Assembly (NCBI GenBank): GCA_030017815.1
Contig: JASEGX010000001.1
Location: forward strand, 1-25,243
Origin: Thermodesulfobacteriota bacterium
GTDB lineage: Bacteria > Desulfobacterota > QYQD01
DNA: 25,243 nt
Direction: 5' to 3'
Positions 1 through 8,753 of the stretch are shown one piece after another (the stretch's first letter is position 1; each line of letters starts with the position of its first letter). A model generated the notes under the pieces. That model was not told the DNA's origin and ran no database searches. It was given only the letters and a program-made list of their open reading frames with translations. Position numbers and translations under genes: made by a program.

Positions 1-53
1 TCACGTCCGGTTCTGTGAGAGCCTTAAGGGGCGGTTCCTTGGGGCTACTCGAC
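1..53 (+). mobile_element. 3' end of a group II intron (domain V 3' strand and domain VI)
   Basis: The first 53 bases fold as the end of a bacterial group II intron read on the plus strand. Bases 1-14 fit the 3' strand of domain V (CACGTCCGGTTCT, which would pair with a GAGCCGGATG-type 5' strand lying left of the window). Domain VI follows. GAG and AGCCTTAAGG pair with CCTTGGGGCT and CTC around a GGCGGTT loop, leaving A47 bulged seven bases from the end as the expected branch point. The intron would end in GAC at 53, matching the family's AY terminus. From base 54 leftward-reading sequence matches hdrA on the opposite strand exactly up to this border. The rest of the intron, including any reverse transcriptase, is outside the window. 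Confidence 0.82.
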
Positions 54-2499
54 CACGGTACATATCCTCCCGGGCGCCGTAGGTCCGGATATCCCGATAG
101 AGGATAAAAACATCCATCTCCGAATTCATCTCTTTTAAGTGCAAGGCGCTGGTTATGGCGTGCGTACAGCAAATCTTGCTGCAGTACGGCCTCTCCGCGC
201 TTCTTGATCCGACGCACTGGATAAAGACTGCCGTCTGCGCGTTTTTCACGCGCTCCGGAGTTGCCGCCATCATGCGGTCCAGATCGAACCAGCAAAGGAC
301 ATTCGGATTCTGTCCATAAAGGTATTCAGAGGTAGAGAGCGGACGTCCTCCGGTGGCCAGGATGGCCACTCCGTGGGTCAGTTTCGAGGAATGCAGTTCC
401 GGACCCTTGCTCACCAGTGTGGTAGTAAAGTTGCCCGCCGTGTCTGACGTAGAACGCACCTCGGTATTGAGGATAACTTCGACTTTTAGATGCCGGGTAA
501 CGGCATCGATCAGCCCCTCCAGGTACGCCTCTACCGATTCGCCCTTCCAGGTCCTCGAAAGATTACGGGCCTGCCCGCCGAGGCTATCACTTTTTTCCAC
601 CAAACAGGCAGAAAACCCCTGCTCCGCAAGGCTCAGCGCGCTCACCATCCCGGCCACGCCTCCTCCAACCACAAGGGCGGACTTGGTCACCGGAACATGT
701 TTGGGGTAAAGAGGTTTCGCCAACGCTACCTTGGCTACCGCCATCCGCACAAGGTCTTTGGCCTTTGCGGTCGCCTCTTCCGGCTGGCTCTGATGCACCC
801 AGGTATTCTGATCCCGAATATTTGCCATTTCAATCAGGAAAGGATTAAGCCCCGCCTCCCGGATGGTAGACCGGAAGAGCGGTTCATGAGTCCTGGGTGA
901 GCACGATGCCACCACTACCCGGTTTATTCCCTTTTCGTGAATGACCCGCCTAATGCGTTCCTGCGTATCCTGCGAACAAGTAAAGAGGTTCTCTTCCGCG
1001 TGTACCACCCGCGGGAGGGCAGCGGCATAGGCGGTTACGGCCGGTACGTCGGCAATTCCTCCGATGTTGATCCCGCAATTACAGACAAACACGCCGACCC
1101 TTGTTTCCTGCCTGAGTACGTGTGTTTCATGCGGCAGCATCTTGGAAAGCGTCTTGGTATGTCGAACGCCTGCTAGCGCCTGCGAGGCGGCACAGGCAGC
1201 CGCACTGGCTTCCATTACGGAACCGGGAATATCCTTGGGTTCACGGAAGGCCCCGCAGACGTACACGCCGGACCGGGACGTCCGGGCCGGGGCGAAACTG
1301 GAGGTCTCTGCAAACTGATATCCGTCCAGGTGTACATCGAGTCTCTTGGCCAGGTTCACGGTGCTTTCCGCCATCCTCATTCCCACGGAGAGCACCACCA
1401 TATCAAATACCTCTCTCACCACTTCTCCGGCCTCTGTCGCGTATCGTATACTCAAGTCATCCGTGCCGGGCACACGTTCGACGGAATGGATGCGGCTACG
1501 GACGAATCGCACCCCTTTTTCCTGTTCCGCCCTTTGATAATACTTCTCAAATTCCTTCCCGTAGGTACGCATATCCATATAGAATATGGCGGTATCGAGT
1601 TCCCCCTTGCTGTGTTCCTTGGCGATAACCGCTTCTTTAATGGCGTACATACAGCACACAGATGAACAGTATCCATTCCGGCAGCGGTTTATATCCCTGG
1701 AACCCACGCACTGGAGCCAGGCGATCCTTTTCGGTTCCCTCTGGTCGGACGGCCTGACCAGGTGTCCGCGGAAGGGGCCGGAAGCGCTAAGCATCCGTTC
1801 CAGGGCAACGCTCGTCACCACGTTGCGAAGCGTGCCGTAACCGTAGGTGTCAAACTCGCCGGGATCAAACGGTTCAAATCCCGGGGCCAGGATAACCGAG
1901 CCTACTTCGAATTCCACGATCTCTTCTTTTTGATCAAAGTCTATGGCCTTATTCTCACAGTATTTCAGACAGGCCATACACCGGCCCTGTTTGCCGGCCT
2001 CAAGGCTCCTGAAATATATGCAGTTTTGGCGGTCGATGGTGTACTTCATGGGTACGGCCTGGGGATATGGCACGTAGATGGCCTTCCGCTTGTCCAGGCC
2101 GGAATTGAAGTCGTTTTTTACCTCTTTGGGGCACTTTGACGCGCAAACACCGCAACCAACACATTTATCTTCATCAACATACCGCGGACGCTTTATTACC
2201 CTAACCTTCAGGTTTCCTTCTTCGCCGTGGATACAGTCAACCTCCGCGCAGGTAATCAGCCGTATATTAAGGTGTTGCCCACATTCTACGAGCTTCGGGC
2301 TCAGGATGCACATTGAGCAGTCGTTCGTGGGGAAGGTCTTATCCAATTGGGGCATCGTCCCCCCTATGGCCGGAGACCTCTCCACCAGATACACATAGTA
2401 TCCCGAGTTCGCGAGGTCCAGGGCAGCCTGTATCCCTGCGATACCGCCGCCTACCACCATCACCGCGCCCACAGGCCCTTTTTTCCCTTGATCAGACAT
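1..2499 (-). CDS. hdrA: HdrA-like FAD/iron-sulfur oxidoreductase, 3' end interrupted by an intron
   Basis: HdrA is the flavin-bifurcating subunit of heterodisulfide-reductase complexes in the cytoplasm. The protein opens with an FAD-binding GGGIAGIQAA motif, followed by NDCSMC and a ferredoxin-like CVGCGVCASKCP segment near residue 113. A second cysteine group (CMACLKYC) lies near residue 173 and FVCNCGINIGG near 475. A second Rossmann motif (GGGVAGM) lies near residue 620. The position that is selenocysteine in the window's other HdrA is cysteine here. Genuine coding ends at base 54, after EDMYR (residue 815). The last 17 residues and the TGA come from antisense intron sequence. Compared with the other HdrA, about 215 C-terminal residues are lost, including two [4Fe-4S] ferredoxin motifs. 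It starts 6 bases after the GATase gene. Whether the rest of the gene lies beyond the intron cannot be seen. Confidence 0.9.
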   Translation of the reverse strand: MSDQGKKGPVGAVMVVGGGIAGIQAALDLANSGYYVYLVERSPAIGGTMPQLDKTFPTNDCSMCILSPKLVECGQHLNIRLITCAEVDCIHGEEGNLKVRVIKRPRYVDEDKCVGCGVCASKCPKEVKNDFNSGLDKRKAIYVPYPQAVPMKYTIDRQNCIYFRSLEAGKQGRCMACLKYCENKAIDFDQKEEIVEFEVGSVILAPGFEPFDPGEFDTYGYGTLRNVVTSVALERMLSASGPFRGHLVRPSDQREPKRIAWLQCVGSRDINRCRNGYCSSVCCMYAIKEAVIAKEHSKGELDTAIFYMDMRTYGKEFEKYYQRAEQEKGVRFVRSRIHSVERVPGTDDLSIRYATEAGEVVREVFDMVVLSVGMRMAESTVNLAKRLDVHLDGYQFAETSSFAPARTSRSGVYVCGAFREPKDIPGSVMEASAAACAASQALAGVRHTKTLSKMLPHETHVLRQETRVGVFVCNCGINIGGIADVPAVTAYAAALPRVVHAEENLFTCSQDTQERIRRVIHEKGINRVVVASCSPRTHEPLFRSTIREAGLNPFLIEMANIRDQNTWVHQSQPEEATAKAKDLVRMAVAKVALAKPLYPKHVPVTKSALVVGGGVAGMVSALSLAEQGFSACLVEKSDSLGGQARNLSRTWKGESVEAYLEGLIDAVTRHLKVEVILNTEVRSTSDTAGNFTTTLVSKGPELHSSKLTHGVAILATGGRPLSTSEYLYGQNPNVLCWFDLDRMMAATPERVKNAQTAVFIQCVGSRSAERPYCSKICCTHAITSALHLKEMNSEMDVFILYRDIRTYGAREDMYRGRVAPRNRPLRLSQNRT

Positions 2500-2505
2500 G
2501 TTTGA

Positions 2506-5136
2506 TTACTGGTCCTTTTCCTTTGCTGTGGTTGCCACCAAAGTCTTAAGTTTCACCGCCCCGATCTTACGGTAAACCTCCTCGGGAGACTTTCTCTCTC
2601 CATCCACCGTCAGGAGGTCCCGCTCAATGGAGATTCCAAAAAGCCGTTCATTCTCTTCCAGATAGGGCAGGATAAGCCGCCAGTCTTCTCTTGTCATATC
2701 CGTGAATATCCCGCCGTTCAATTGCTCATCAACGAGCAGTCTGTGGGGGTCTCGGACGTAAATCGCCCCCCCGGAGGCAAGTGAAAAGATATTTGAGCCG
2801 GGATATGGTGTGGCCTGGGCACGGACCGTGCCGTCATCATCGAACTCCACGCCGTTGACAATGACAAAGCCACCGCCTTTGTACGGATCACCGGCCATGA
2901 AAGACTCTGCGAGGTAGTCCAGGGCCGTGCCATTAATTACCACCCGCGGATGCCCCACTCCATTGATGAGCGGCCGGCCGGCGGCATTGCCCATTATATA
3001 GACCTCTCCCCCCTTGGCACCATACATGAAGGTCTGGCCGACATCACCATAAACCACCAGTTTCCCGGTTTTGAGTATCTGACCGATCTGGTCTTGCGCG
3101 TTCCCGTGGACGTAGATGCTCATTCCGTCGATTCCTGAGGCCAGGTAATCGCCGGAACTCCCGTAGACATCAATCCGAACATCCTGCGTGTCCGGACCAA
3201 ATCCACTTCCCAGGAAGCGCTGTCCCCGGTAACCATAACAGATGAAGCAACGCCATCCTAAAGTATAGGCGTTACAAACGAGACGGGCATCGCAATCGTC
3301 TCCTTCGGGCGGAAAATCCCTCGCGTTCAGGACCAGCGCCTTCTCTCCGTCCTTTGGCGGACGAAGAAGATTCCCGGTTTCCGCCTTTATCAAACGGTAA
3401 ACACTGGACGAATTACTTCCAATAGGCGCAATGCCCTCCAGGATCGTCTCCAGAGTCTCTCGGACAATACGGAGCACAGAACTCCGTTTCAGAGACCCGG
3501 TAGGATAACGAAGGTCATTCAGGAGCGTAAGCGCCTCGATAGCAGTCTCCCGATGCCCGTCACTCCGGGATGCCTGTTCGCTTATAACTTCACAGCAGCA
3601 GCGAAAGAGTGCAAACTCTCCGCGGAGAAGGACTCCCCTGAGTTCTTCGCAAAGAAGGTTCGTCTTTTTCCCTTCCAGGCACCTGGAAATAGTAGCAACA
3701 AGGGACTCCGCATCTTCCGGGGCCTCAATGGCAAGGCTCAAATCGCAATGTTTCCGGCTCTCCGGCAGCCTGACCCGGTGTCCGAACTTGTCCGTGCAGA
3801 CGATTCTCTTCCTCTTCTGATTATCCGGATCATCTGTCAGCGTAAAAATAAAGGCCCCGCCGTCCGTGTGGCTTCCCCCCCGCGCATTCCAATACTTGTC
3901 AGCCACGCTGGAGATACGGCTATCCTCAGCCGCCAGCCCCGCCAACGTGGCGTCAATGGCCTGTTTCTCCGAGCAAATAAGCCCTACCTGCACGTCACCG
4001 TCATGAAAGGCAAAGACCTGGGGCCGCAGCATGGCTGTGTCCGTGATACCTATCAATTGAAACTGTTTCTGGTAAAAATCGTTCCGTGCGATGATGAAAA
4101 ACCACGGTCCGTCAGGGGAACCGTGGATATGGGTGGTTTGAATAAGGTGGTATATCTCCTGCTTTTCCGGCGGAAGCTGATCGAAGTCCATCTCAGTGGT
4201 GGGTGCGAGGGCCTCAATAATGTATTCAAGCGGATAACCGTACACCCGATTCAGAAGATCAAAAATCAGCACTGAAACTTCTGTATCCGTCTGGAAGTGT
4301 GGATAGAGATTCCGCTGTCTCAGGTATTCCGTAACCGAATAGTAGTTGGCAAAATCGCCGTTGTGCACGAGAGCCTCGTCGAGGCCCACAAAGGGGTGCG
4401 CGCCCGCGGGATGCCAGACCCGTCCCTTGGTGGGGTAGCGCTGATGGGCAATCCAGGCATGGGCTTTGAAGTCCTCCAGTTGGTAATAACGAGCCACATC
4501 TTCGGCATAGCCGACTACCTTAAGTACCATCATATCCCGGCCATGAGAGAGCACAAAGGCGTGCTTCACCCCTTGCGTCTCGTAGAAAGTCCGGTTGAGG
4601 CGGATTGAATTCTGATAGATAAACTCGTCTTCCGCCCGCCTCGGGTCCATGTTTTCAAACCCGTTTTTTTCTATGAACGACTTAAGGACCTCAGGCTTCA
4701 CGCGCACAAAATAGCGCCATACATCCGGCGGTCTTATCTCCAGGCTTCCAATCTCGCGGTAATCTTCAACTGTAGGAACGCGCTGAGAAAAATCCACGTT
4801 CATAAAGGGAGTAATACACTTGTCCTCTACCGTCTGCCGTGCCTGCGGGTCGAGGAGGGCAATCTGAAGGAGGTAACTATTATCCAGAATCTCCCGCGAG
4901 ACACCCACATCCCCGGGAACGAGACCTACGGCGGCGATACCGCCTCCCTTGCCGTTCCCCCGGTTGTGCATAAGACGGGATGGCTCCAGGATGTGTTTCC
5001 CGCCTACCGGTATGCTGCAGGCAAATCCGGTGACCCCGCATCCGCCTTCCTCATCGGCCTTGTAGCGTATCTCCGGAGGCGTCGGATAAAGCCTTTTTCT
5101 CGATTGAATTATGGCGTCGCTGAATAATTTCTTCAT
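2506..5136 (-). CDS. Glutamate-synthase-like protein: class II GATase fused to GXGXG domain
   Basis: 876 residues. The N-terminal part is a class II glutamine amidotransferase. Candidate nucleophile Cys33 lies in GGCGVTGF, followed by HQRYPT (231-236), HNGD (258-261) and TDTE (283-286), all typical of the GltB amidotransferase fold. The C-terminal part from about residue 610 to 800 is a GXGXG beta-helix rich in glycine repeats (GSGFG at 643, VYGSSGD, YVHGNA, VYGDVG, YIMGNA), as at the C terminus of GltB. The FMN/TIM-barrel domain that separates these two in normal GltB is missing and is supplied by the neighbouring gene. The glutaminase would release ammonia for the partner FMN subunit. Cys33 is not N-terminal, so processing or a later start would be needed for a classical N-terminal nucleophile, and no later ATG precedes it. 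It overlaps the upstream gene by 86 bases. Function in real glutamate synthesis is inferred. Confidence 0.85.
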   Translation of the reverse strand: MKKLFSDAIIQSRKRLYPTPPEIRYKADEEGGCGVTGFACSIPVGGKHILEPSRLMHNRGNGKGGGIAAVGLVPGDVGVSREILDNSYLLQIALLDPQARQTVEDKCITPFMNVDFSQRVPTVEDYREIGSLEIRPPDVWRYFVRVKPEVLKSFIEKNGFENMDPRRAEDEFIYQNSIRLNRTFYETQGVKHAFVLSHGRDMMVLKVVGYAEDVARYYQLEDFKAHAWIAHQRYPTKGRVWHPAGAHPFVGLDEALVHNGDFANYYSVTEYLRQRNLYPHFQTDTEVSVLIFDLLNRVYGYPLEYIIEALAPTTEMDFDQLPPEKQEIYHLIQTTHIHGSPDGPWFFIIARNDFYQKQFQLIGITDTAMLRPQVFAFHDGDVQVGLICSEKQAIDATLAGLAAEDSRISSVADKYWNARGGSHTDGGAFIFTLTDDPDNQKRKRIVCTDKFGHRVRLPESRKHCDLSLAIEAPEDAESLVATISRCLEGKKTNLLCEELRGVLLRGEFALFRCCCEVISEQASRSDGHRETAIEALTLLNDLRYPTGSLKRSSVLRIVRETLETILEGIAPIGSNSSSVYRLIKAETGNLLRPPKDGEKALVLNARDFPPEGDDCDARLVCNAYTLGWRCFICYGYRGQRFLGSGFGPDTQDVRIDVYGSSGDYLASGIDGMSIYVHGNAQDQIGQILKTGKLVVYGDVGQTFMYGAKGGEVYIMGNAAGRPLINGVGHPRVVINGTALDYLAESFMAGDPYKGGGFVIVNGVEFDDDGTVRAQATPYPGSNIFSLASGGAIYVRDPHRLLVDEQLNGGIFTDMTREDWRLILPYLEENERLFGISIERDLLTVDGERKSPEEVYRKIGAVKLKTLVATTAKEKDQ

Positions 5137-6664
5137 AATCGAGGTGTCTCAAACAATCGGTTCTTCCCACCAGTTCCCGAATATCCCGCATCCCCAGTTT
5201 TCTAAGGATCTCTATCAACTGGTGCCTCCAGGCGGCAAAGAGGTTTATCAGCCTCTGGGTGGCCCAGTCTTCATCGATCAATTTGGAAAGCTCGGGATCG
5301 GTAGTCGCGATTCCTCTGGCACAGCCCCGGCCGCTTTCGCAGGTCGCGCAGCGGATACATTCCACCGCCACCATCTCGGAGGTCCCCACCACCACACCGT
5401 TCGCGCCGAGCGCGATGGCCTTTGCCACATCGTACGCGGTACGAATGCCGCCGCTCACAATCAAAGTCATCTCATCCCGAATCCCTTCCTCCTTGAGGAA
5501 GTTGTGCACTTTCACGATCGCGTATTCGATCGGCATCGCGATATTCTTCTTGGCAATATCCGGAGCGGCGCCCGTCCCCCCGTAACTTCCGTCCAGATGA
5601 ATGATATTGGCGCCGGCGTGGTAACTACCCACAGCGACCATATCCACATCGGTAGGAGTGGACACCTTTACAGATACCAACGCCCGGGGATTGATATGTT
5701 TAATCCAGTCCACGTGTTTTTTGTGATCTTCCACAGAATAGACACTGTGGAATGGGAACGGTGAAAACAGGGCGTTCCCCGGCACCGCCTCACGCATCTT
5801 GGCCACGGCAGGCGTCACTTTGTCACCCAGGAGGTGGCCCCCTAACCCCGGCTTCGCCCCTTGGGCGTATTTGAACTCTACGATGCGCACCCGCTGGATG
5901 GTATCTTCCCGCACGCCAAACAGACCGGTGGCCACCTGGGTGATCACGTGGTCGTCGTAGGGGTAAAGCTCCTCCGGATACCCTCCCTCGCCCGTGCAGG
6001 TAAAGGAGTTCCAGGCCTGGTACGCCCTGGCCCGCGCGATCATGACGGACAGACTGATAGACCCATACGACATGCCGCCTCCGTACACCGGCATATCAAT
6101 TTCTACCTCCGGACGGCTGTCATTGCGTCTGTTTAACGAAATACGCAGGGAAACCTCGTCATCCGGGACCGCGTCCGGTTCCCTCCCGGGAGGAAAGCAG
6201 AACTCAATACGGTCAAAACCGCCCCCGGAATCTCCTATTTTATATTCGATATCCCCCGGAGGGACCTCGCCGGTCTCCGCCATATACCAGGTGCTAATGA
6301 GAAGTTCGGGCGTCCACCTTTTGTCGCCGAGTACTTCCAATATCGGGTTCAACCGGACGGAAAGGGCGTTCTGCGGACACTGACGGACACAGTAAAAATC
6401 ATTATTCTCACAGGCAGCCCCGATACAGCGATAATCTTTAGGACGCGCCATCGTCTTGCCGGCGAATTCATGTACGCCGTACGGGCAAATATCGGCACAC
6501 TTGCCGCACGCGATACACTCCTTACTCCGGCGGACTATGTACTTACCGATGGCATTTCGGAAGCGTGACGGCGTAACCCTTACCTCCGGCCTGCCACTAT
6601 GAGCAGTCCCCTCCGGTCCGGTTTCTGATTGCAAGGCTGCGTTCATATTTCGAATGGAACTCAA
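5051..6664 (-). CDS. FMN-binding glutamate synthase subunit with N-terminal ferredoxin domain
   Basis: 537 residues from the TTG at 6664, or 531 from the ATG at 6646. TTG is preceded by AGGAAA and overlaps the previous stop codon (TTGA), which favours coupling. Residues 50-60 carry CIACGKCADIC and 80-96 a second cysteine set, giving a ferredoxin-like head. The glutamate-synthase barrel follows with GGGMSYGSIS (195-204), AQGAKPGLGG (268-277), DGSYGGTGAAP (358-368) and SGGIRT (404-409) for FMN and substrate. The Cys436-x5-Cys442-x5-Cys448 set is the [3Fe-4S] site of GltS. All canonical motifs are intact, so it should be a catalytically competent FMN subunit. With the downstream GATase-GXGXG protein it makes a complete set of glutamate synthase domains. 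The flanking hdrA and mvhD suggest that electrons come from an Hdr-type module rather than from GltD. Confidence 0.9.
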   Translation of the reverse strand: MSSIRNMNAALQSETGPEGTAHSGRPEVRVTPSRFRNAIGKYIVRRSKECIACGKCADICPYGVHEFAGKTMARPKDYRCIGAACENNDFYCVRQCPQNALSVRLNPILEVLGDKRWTPELLISTWYMAETGEVPPGDIEYKIGDSGGGFDRIEFCFPPGREPDAVPDDEVSLRISLNRRNDSRPEVEIDMPVYGGGMSYGSISLSVMIARARAYQAWNSFTCTGEGGYPEELYPYDDHVITQVATGLFGVREDTIQRVRIVEFKYAQGAKPGLGGHLLGDKVTPAVAKMREAVPGNALFSPFPFHSVYSVEDHKKHVDWIKHINPRALVSVKVSTPTDVDMVAVGSYHAGANIIHLDGSYGGTGAAPDIAKKNIAMPIEYAIVKVHNFLKEEGIRDEMTLIVSGGIRTAYDVAKAIALGANGVVVGTSEMVAVECIRCATCESGRGCARGIATTDPELSKLIDEDWATQRLINLFAAWRHQLIEILRKLGMRDIRELVGRTDCLRHLDYEEIIQRRHNSIEKKALSDASGDTLQGR

Positions 6665-8070
6665 TTTCCTACACTCTCTCTTTTCTTTCTCTTGCCAAAA
6701 ACCTTCCCGAAGGTCTCCTTCTCGATGTCATCAAAGAACATAGCCCGGCCGACCTCTCCCCGCAGGCGTCGTATCTCACGGATCCCCATGGCGCCGAGCA
6801 CCTCGATCAACTGGTTCCGCCACGCCGCGATAAGATTAAGAATACGGCTCTTACCCCATTCCGGATGAATATTCTCCACCTCGACCGGGCATGACAGTCC
6901 CGCTTCACAGCGAAAACAGAGGCGGCACTCAAGGGCCAGCAAAAGGGGAATATCTAAGGCCACGGCATCCGCCCCGACGATAATACTCTTGGCCACGTGC
7001 TCAGCCATGGCAATCCCGCCGCTCGCAAAAAGGGTAATCTCGTTCCGGCAGCCCGCCTCAACCAGTCTCATGTGTACGGAACGGACCACGTCCTTGACAA
7101 ATCGGGTCCCGTTTCCGGACGCCACGTTACCATCCCGATCCGCGCAAAGATGCAAAATATCCGCGCCAGCCCTTGTAAGCGTTAAGGCCTCTCCCCCGCT
7201 GCGCTCACCGAGCCGCACCCTCACCATAATGAGCACGTCCGGATAAGCAGCTCTGATCCGGGAGAGCCCTGCCTCTGTTTCATCTGAAAGCTGGATTTCA
7301 ATAATCCGCGCGCCCCGGATGAGTTCTCCGTGCGTGTCAATCTCCGCCTCCGTCAACAAGGGAATAAGGTGCGCTTTATAAGGTTCGAGGTAAGGTTTCC
7401 ATTCCTTAACCGGCGCTATCATGAATGTATCCATGGCCTGTGCCGCTTCGGCCATAGCCAGAAATACGCTTTCACTCAGACTCCCCAGGGGCAGGTCCTT
7501 GAGTATGATGGGGATAGGTATCTCGATCTTTTTGGGCGCATCCCTAACCACGTGCCCCGCCGCGTCAAACCGGAGACAAGGGAGCGATCTTCCCAGGTCA
7601 ACGACCGTATTGATGTACTCACGTCCATGGATACCGTCGCGGGTGGGACGGACAATCTCTGACATATCCGTCCACATATCATCAAACCCCGGCCCCGAAA
7701 AGGGCCCTCCATACCCCGCCCCGGATACCGGTATTCTCCCGGTTTCCGCCTGAAACCACTGTCCGCGTATGATATCCGGCGTCCAGTAACTGTTTCCCAG
7801 GCGTTTATATTCTGCATTGGCGACTTTGGTGATGACTTGTCCCGGGCATGATTGCACGCACCGCAAACAATTCTTACACAGCGAATCGATGGTATCGGTC
7901 ATCTGTCGCACATCAAATGTACGCTCATTATATACGTCATAGATGCACTGGCGTTTGACGCACTTAAAACATCGGAGGCAGCCGCCCTCCCAGTCTAAAA
8001 TAGTGGACTTCCCGATAGGAGTAAATCGTGGGGGTGATGTCTTTGTCGGTATACTGTACTTCTTGGGCAA
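6661..8070 (-). CDS. Diverged FMN-glutamate-synthase-like iron-sulfur protein
   Basis: 469 residues, a paralogue of the next gene. Two N-terminal ferredoxin-type clusters are visible: Cys31/34/37/42 and Cys65/68/71/75. A YWTPDII...QAETG segment aligns with RWTPELL...MAETG of the paralogue. The C-terminal half keeps ASGGIAMAEHVAKSIIVGADAV and the Cys382-x5-Cys388-x5-Cys394 set for a [3Fe-4S] cluster. The catalytic signatures are changed: LPLGSLSE stands where the paralogue has GGMSYGSIS, the AQGAKPGLGG loop is not recognisable, and HLCADRDGN replaces HLDGSYGGT. It therefore looks like a pseudo-synthase serving as an electron-transfer or structural partner. This is inference. It begins 12 bases after mvhD and overlaps the next gene by 4 bases. 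Confidence 0.82.
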   Translation of the reverse strand: MPKKYSIPTKTSPPRFTPIGKSTILDWEGGCLRCFKCVKRQCIYDVYNERTFDVRQMTDTIDSLCKNCLRCVQSCPGQVITKVANAEYKRLGNSYWTPDIIRGQWFQAETGRIPVSGAGYGGPFSGPGFDDMWTDMSEIVRPTRDGIHGREYINTVVDLGRSLPCLRFDAAGHVVRDAPKKIEIPIPIILKDLPLGSLSESVFLAMAEAAQAMDTFMIAPVKEWKPYLEPYKAHLIPLLTEAEIDTHGELIRGARIIEIQLSDETEAGLSRIRAAYPDVLIMVRVRLGERSGGEALTLTRAGADILHLCADRDGNVASGNGTRFVKDVVRSVHMRLVEAGCRNEITLFASGGIAMAEHVAKSIIVGADAVALDIPLLLALECRLCFRCEAGLSCPVEVENIHPEWGKSRILNLIAAWRNQLIEVLGAMGIREIRRLRGEVGRAMFFDDIEKETFGKVFGKRKKRESVGN

Positions 8071-8082
8071 CTTCGACCCCTT

Positions 8083-8484
8083 CTATTCGCCTTTTACTTC
8101 CAGGGCTTCTATCCTGCGAATCATCGTTCCAACTGCCTGTTCCATACACTCGCAGCCTGGTGTTCCGAGGTGAAACATTTCCAGCCTTTCACCACCGAGA
8201 CTAATCTCATCCAACAATCTTTTTGTATAGTTGACCAATTTCCCGGCCCTGCGGCATCCGTCCACGAGCGAACAATCATCGGTCGCACAACCCAGGACAA
8301 AGACACCGTCTACGCCGGACTCAAAGGCCTTCATGAGGGCAAGCATATCGGCCTTGCTGCTGCACGGCGATACGGACACTTTGACGGTCGATTGACTTTG
8401 CAGCCAATCCTTGCCGGTCAACTCCTTCTCCTCGTTGAGCGCATGCTCGCAACAAAAACCTATGATTTTACAGGGGGGCGCCAA
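8083..8484 (-). CDS. mvhD: MvhD-like iron-sulfur subunit (hydrogenase delta family)
   Basis: 133 residues. The opening KIIGFCCEHAL and central VDGVFVLGCATDDCSL match the MvhD/FrhD family, a small [2Fe-2S] protein that passes electrons between a donor and HdrA. The cysteine that is selenocysteine in the window's other MvhD is an ordinary cysteine here (LGC). No canonical ATG fits. TTG at 8484 is the best start and has AAAGGCGG about nine bases upstream. It is the first gene after a promoter and long leader, and heads the group mvhD, two FMN proteins, GATase-GXGXG and hdrA. Its partner is presumably the interrupted HdrA at the end of this operon. Confidence 0.82.
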   Translation of the reverse strand: MAPPCKIIGFCCEHALNEEKELTGKDWLQSQSTVKVSVSPCSSKADMLALMKAFESGVDGVFVLGCATDDCSLVDGCRRAGKLVNYTKRLLDEISLGGERLEMFHLGTPGCECMEQAVGTMIRRIEALEVKGE

Positions 8485-8534
8485 CGCAAGATACCGCCTT
8501 TCCGTAACACAAGATATGGTCGAAACGAATTACA

Positions 8535-8623
8535 GTGACACAAAAAAGGAATGCTCCCTTTCCGTGCCTCCCCTCGACTTCTTTGTGTATTGGATCAGAC
8601 GGCTTTGTCGTTACCTTCGGGGA
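8535..8623 (-). repeat. Leader element, gene-proximal copy
   Basis: Read on the minus strand it runs CCCCGAAGGU, GACAAAGCCGUC, ACACAAAGAAGUCGAGGGG. A hairpin follows, with CACGGAAAGG pairing to CCUUUUUUGUG around GAGCAUU. It shares most positions with the copy 136 bases upstream. The hairpin stem sequence differs but still pairs, which suggests the structure is selected. The poly-U inside the stem could also let it act as a weak terminator. Confidence 0.6.
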
Positions 8624-8670
8624 TTAGCAGATGATTCCCTCTTGTCAACACACACGCGAGAGAAACCCAC

Positions 8671-8753
8671 GTAACACAAAAACGCTTTCTTTTCGTGTCC
8701 CCCTCAACTTCATTGTGTGTCGGCTAGACGGCTTTGTCTTGACCTTTGGGGAG
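8671..8753 (-). repeat. Leader element, promoter-proximal copy
   Basis: Minus-strand order is CCCCAAAGGU, AGACAAAGCCGUCU, ACACAAUGAAGUUGAGGGG. A hairpin follows, with ACACGAAAA pairing to UUUUUGUGU around GAAAGCG. The blocks match those of the copy at 8535-8623 in the same order and with nearly the same spacing. Confidence 0.6.

Noticed and set aside
353..8538. Numerous plus-strand open frames of 60-240 codons
   Set aside because: They lie opposite well-supported minus-strand genes, have low-complexity or arginine/proline/serine-rich translations, and show no family motifs or ribosome-binding sites.
8535..8753. Cyclic-di-GMP (GEMM) riboswitch, because of the AAAGCC segment
   Set aside because: The GNRA-capped first helix and the other conserved GEMM positions are absent in both copies.
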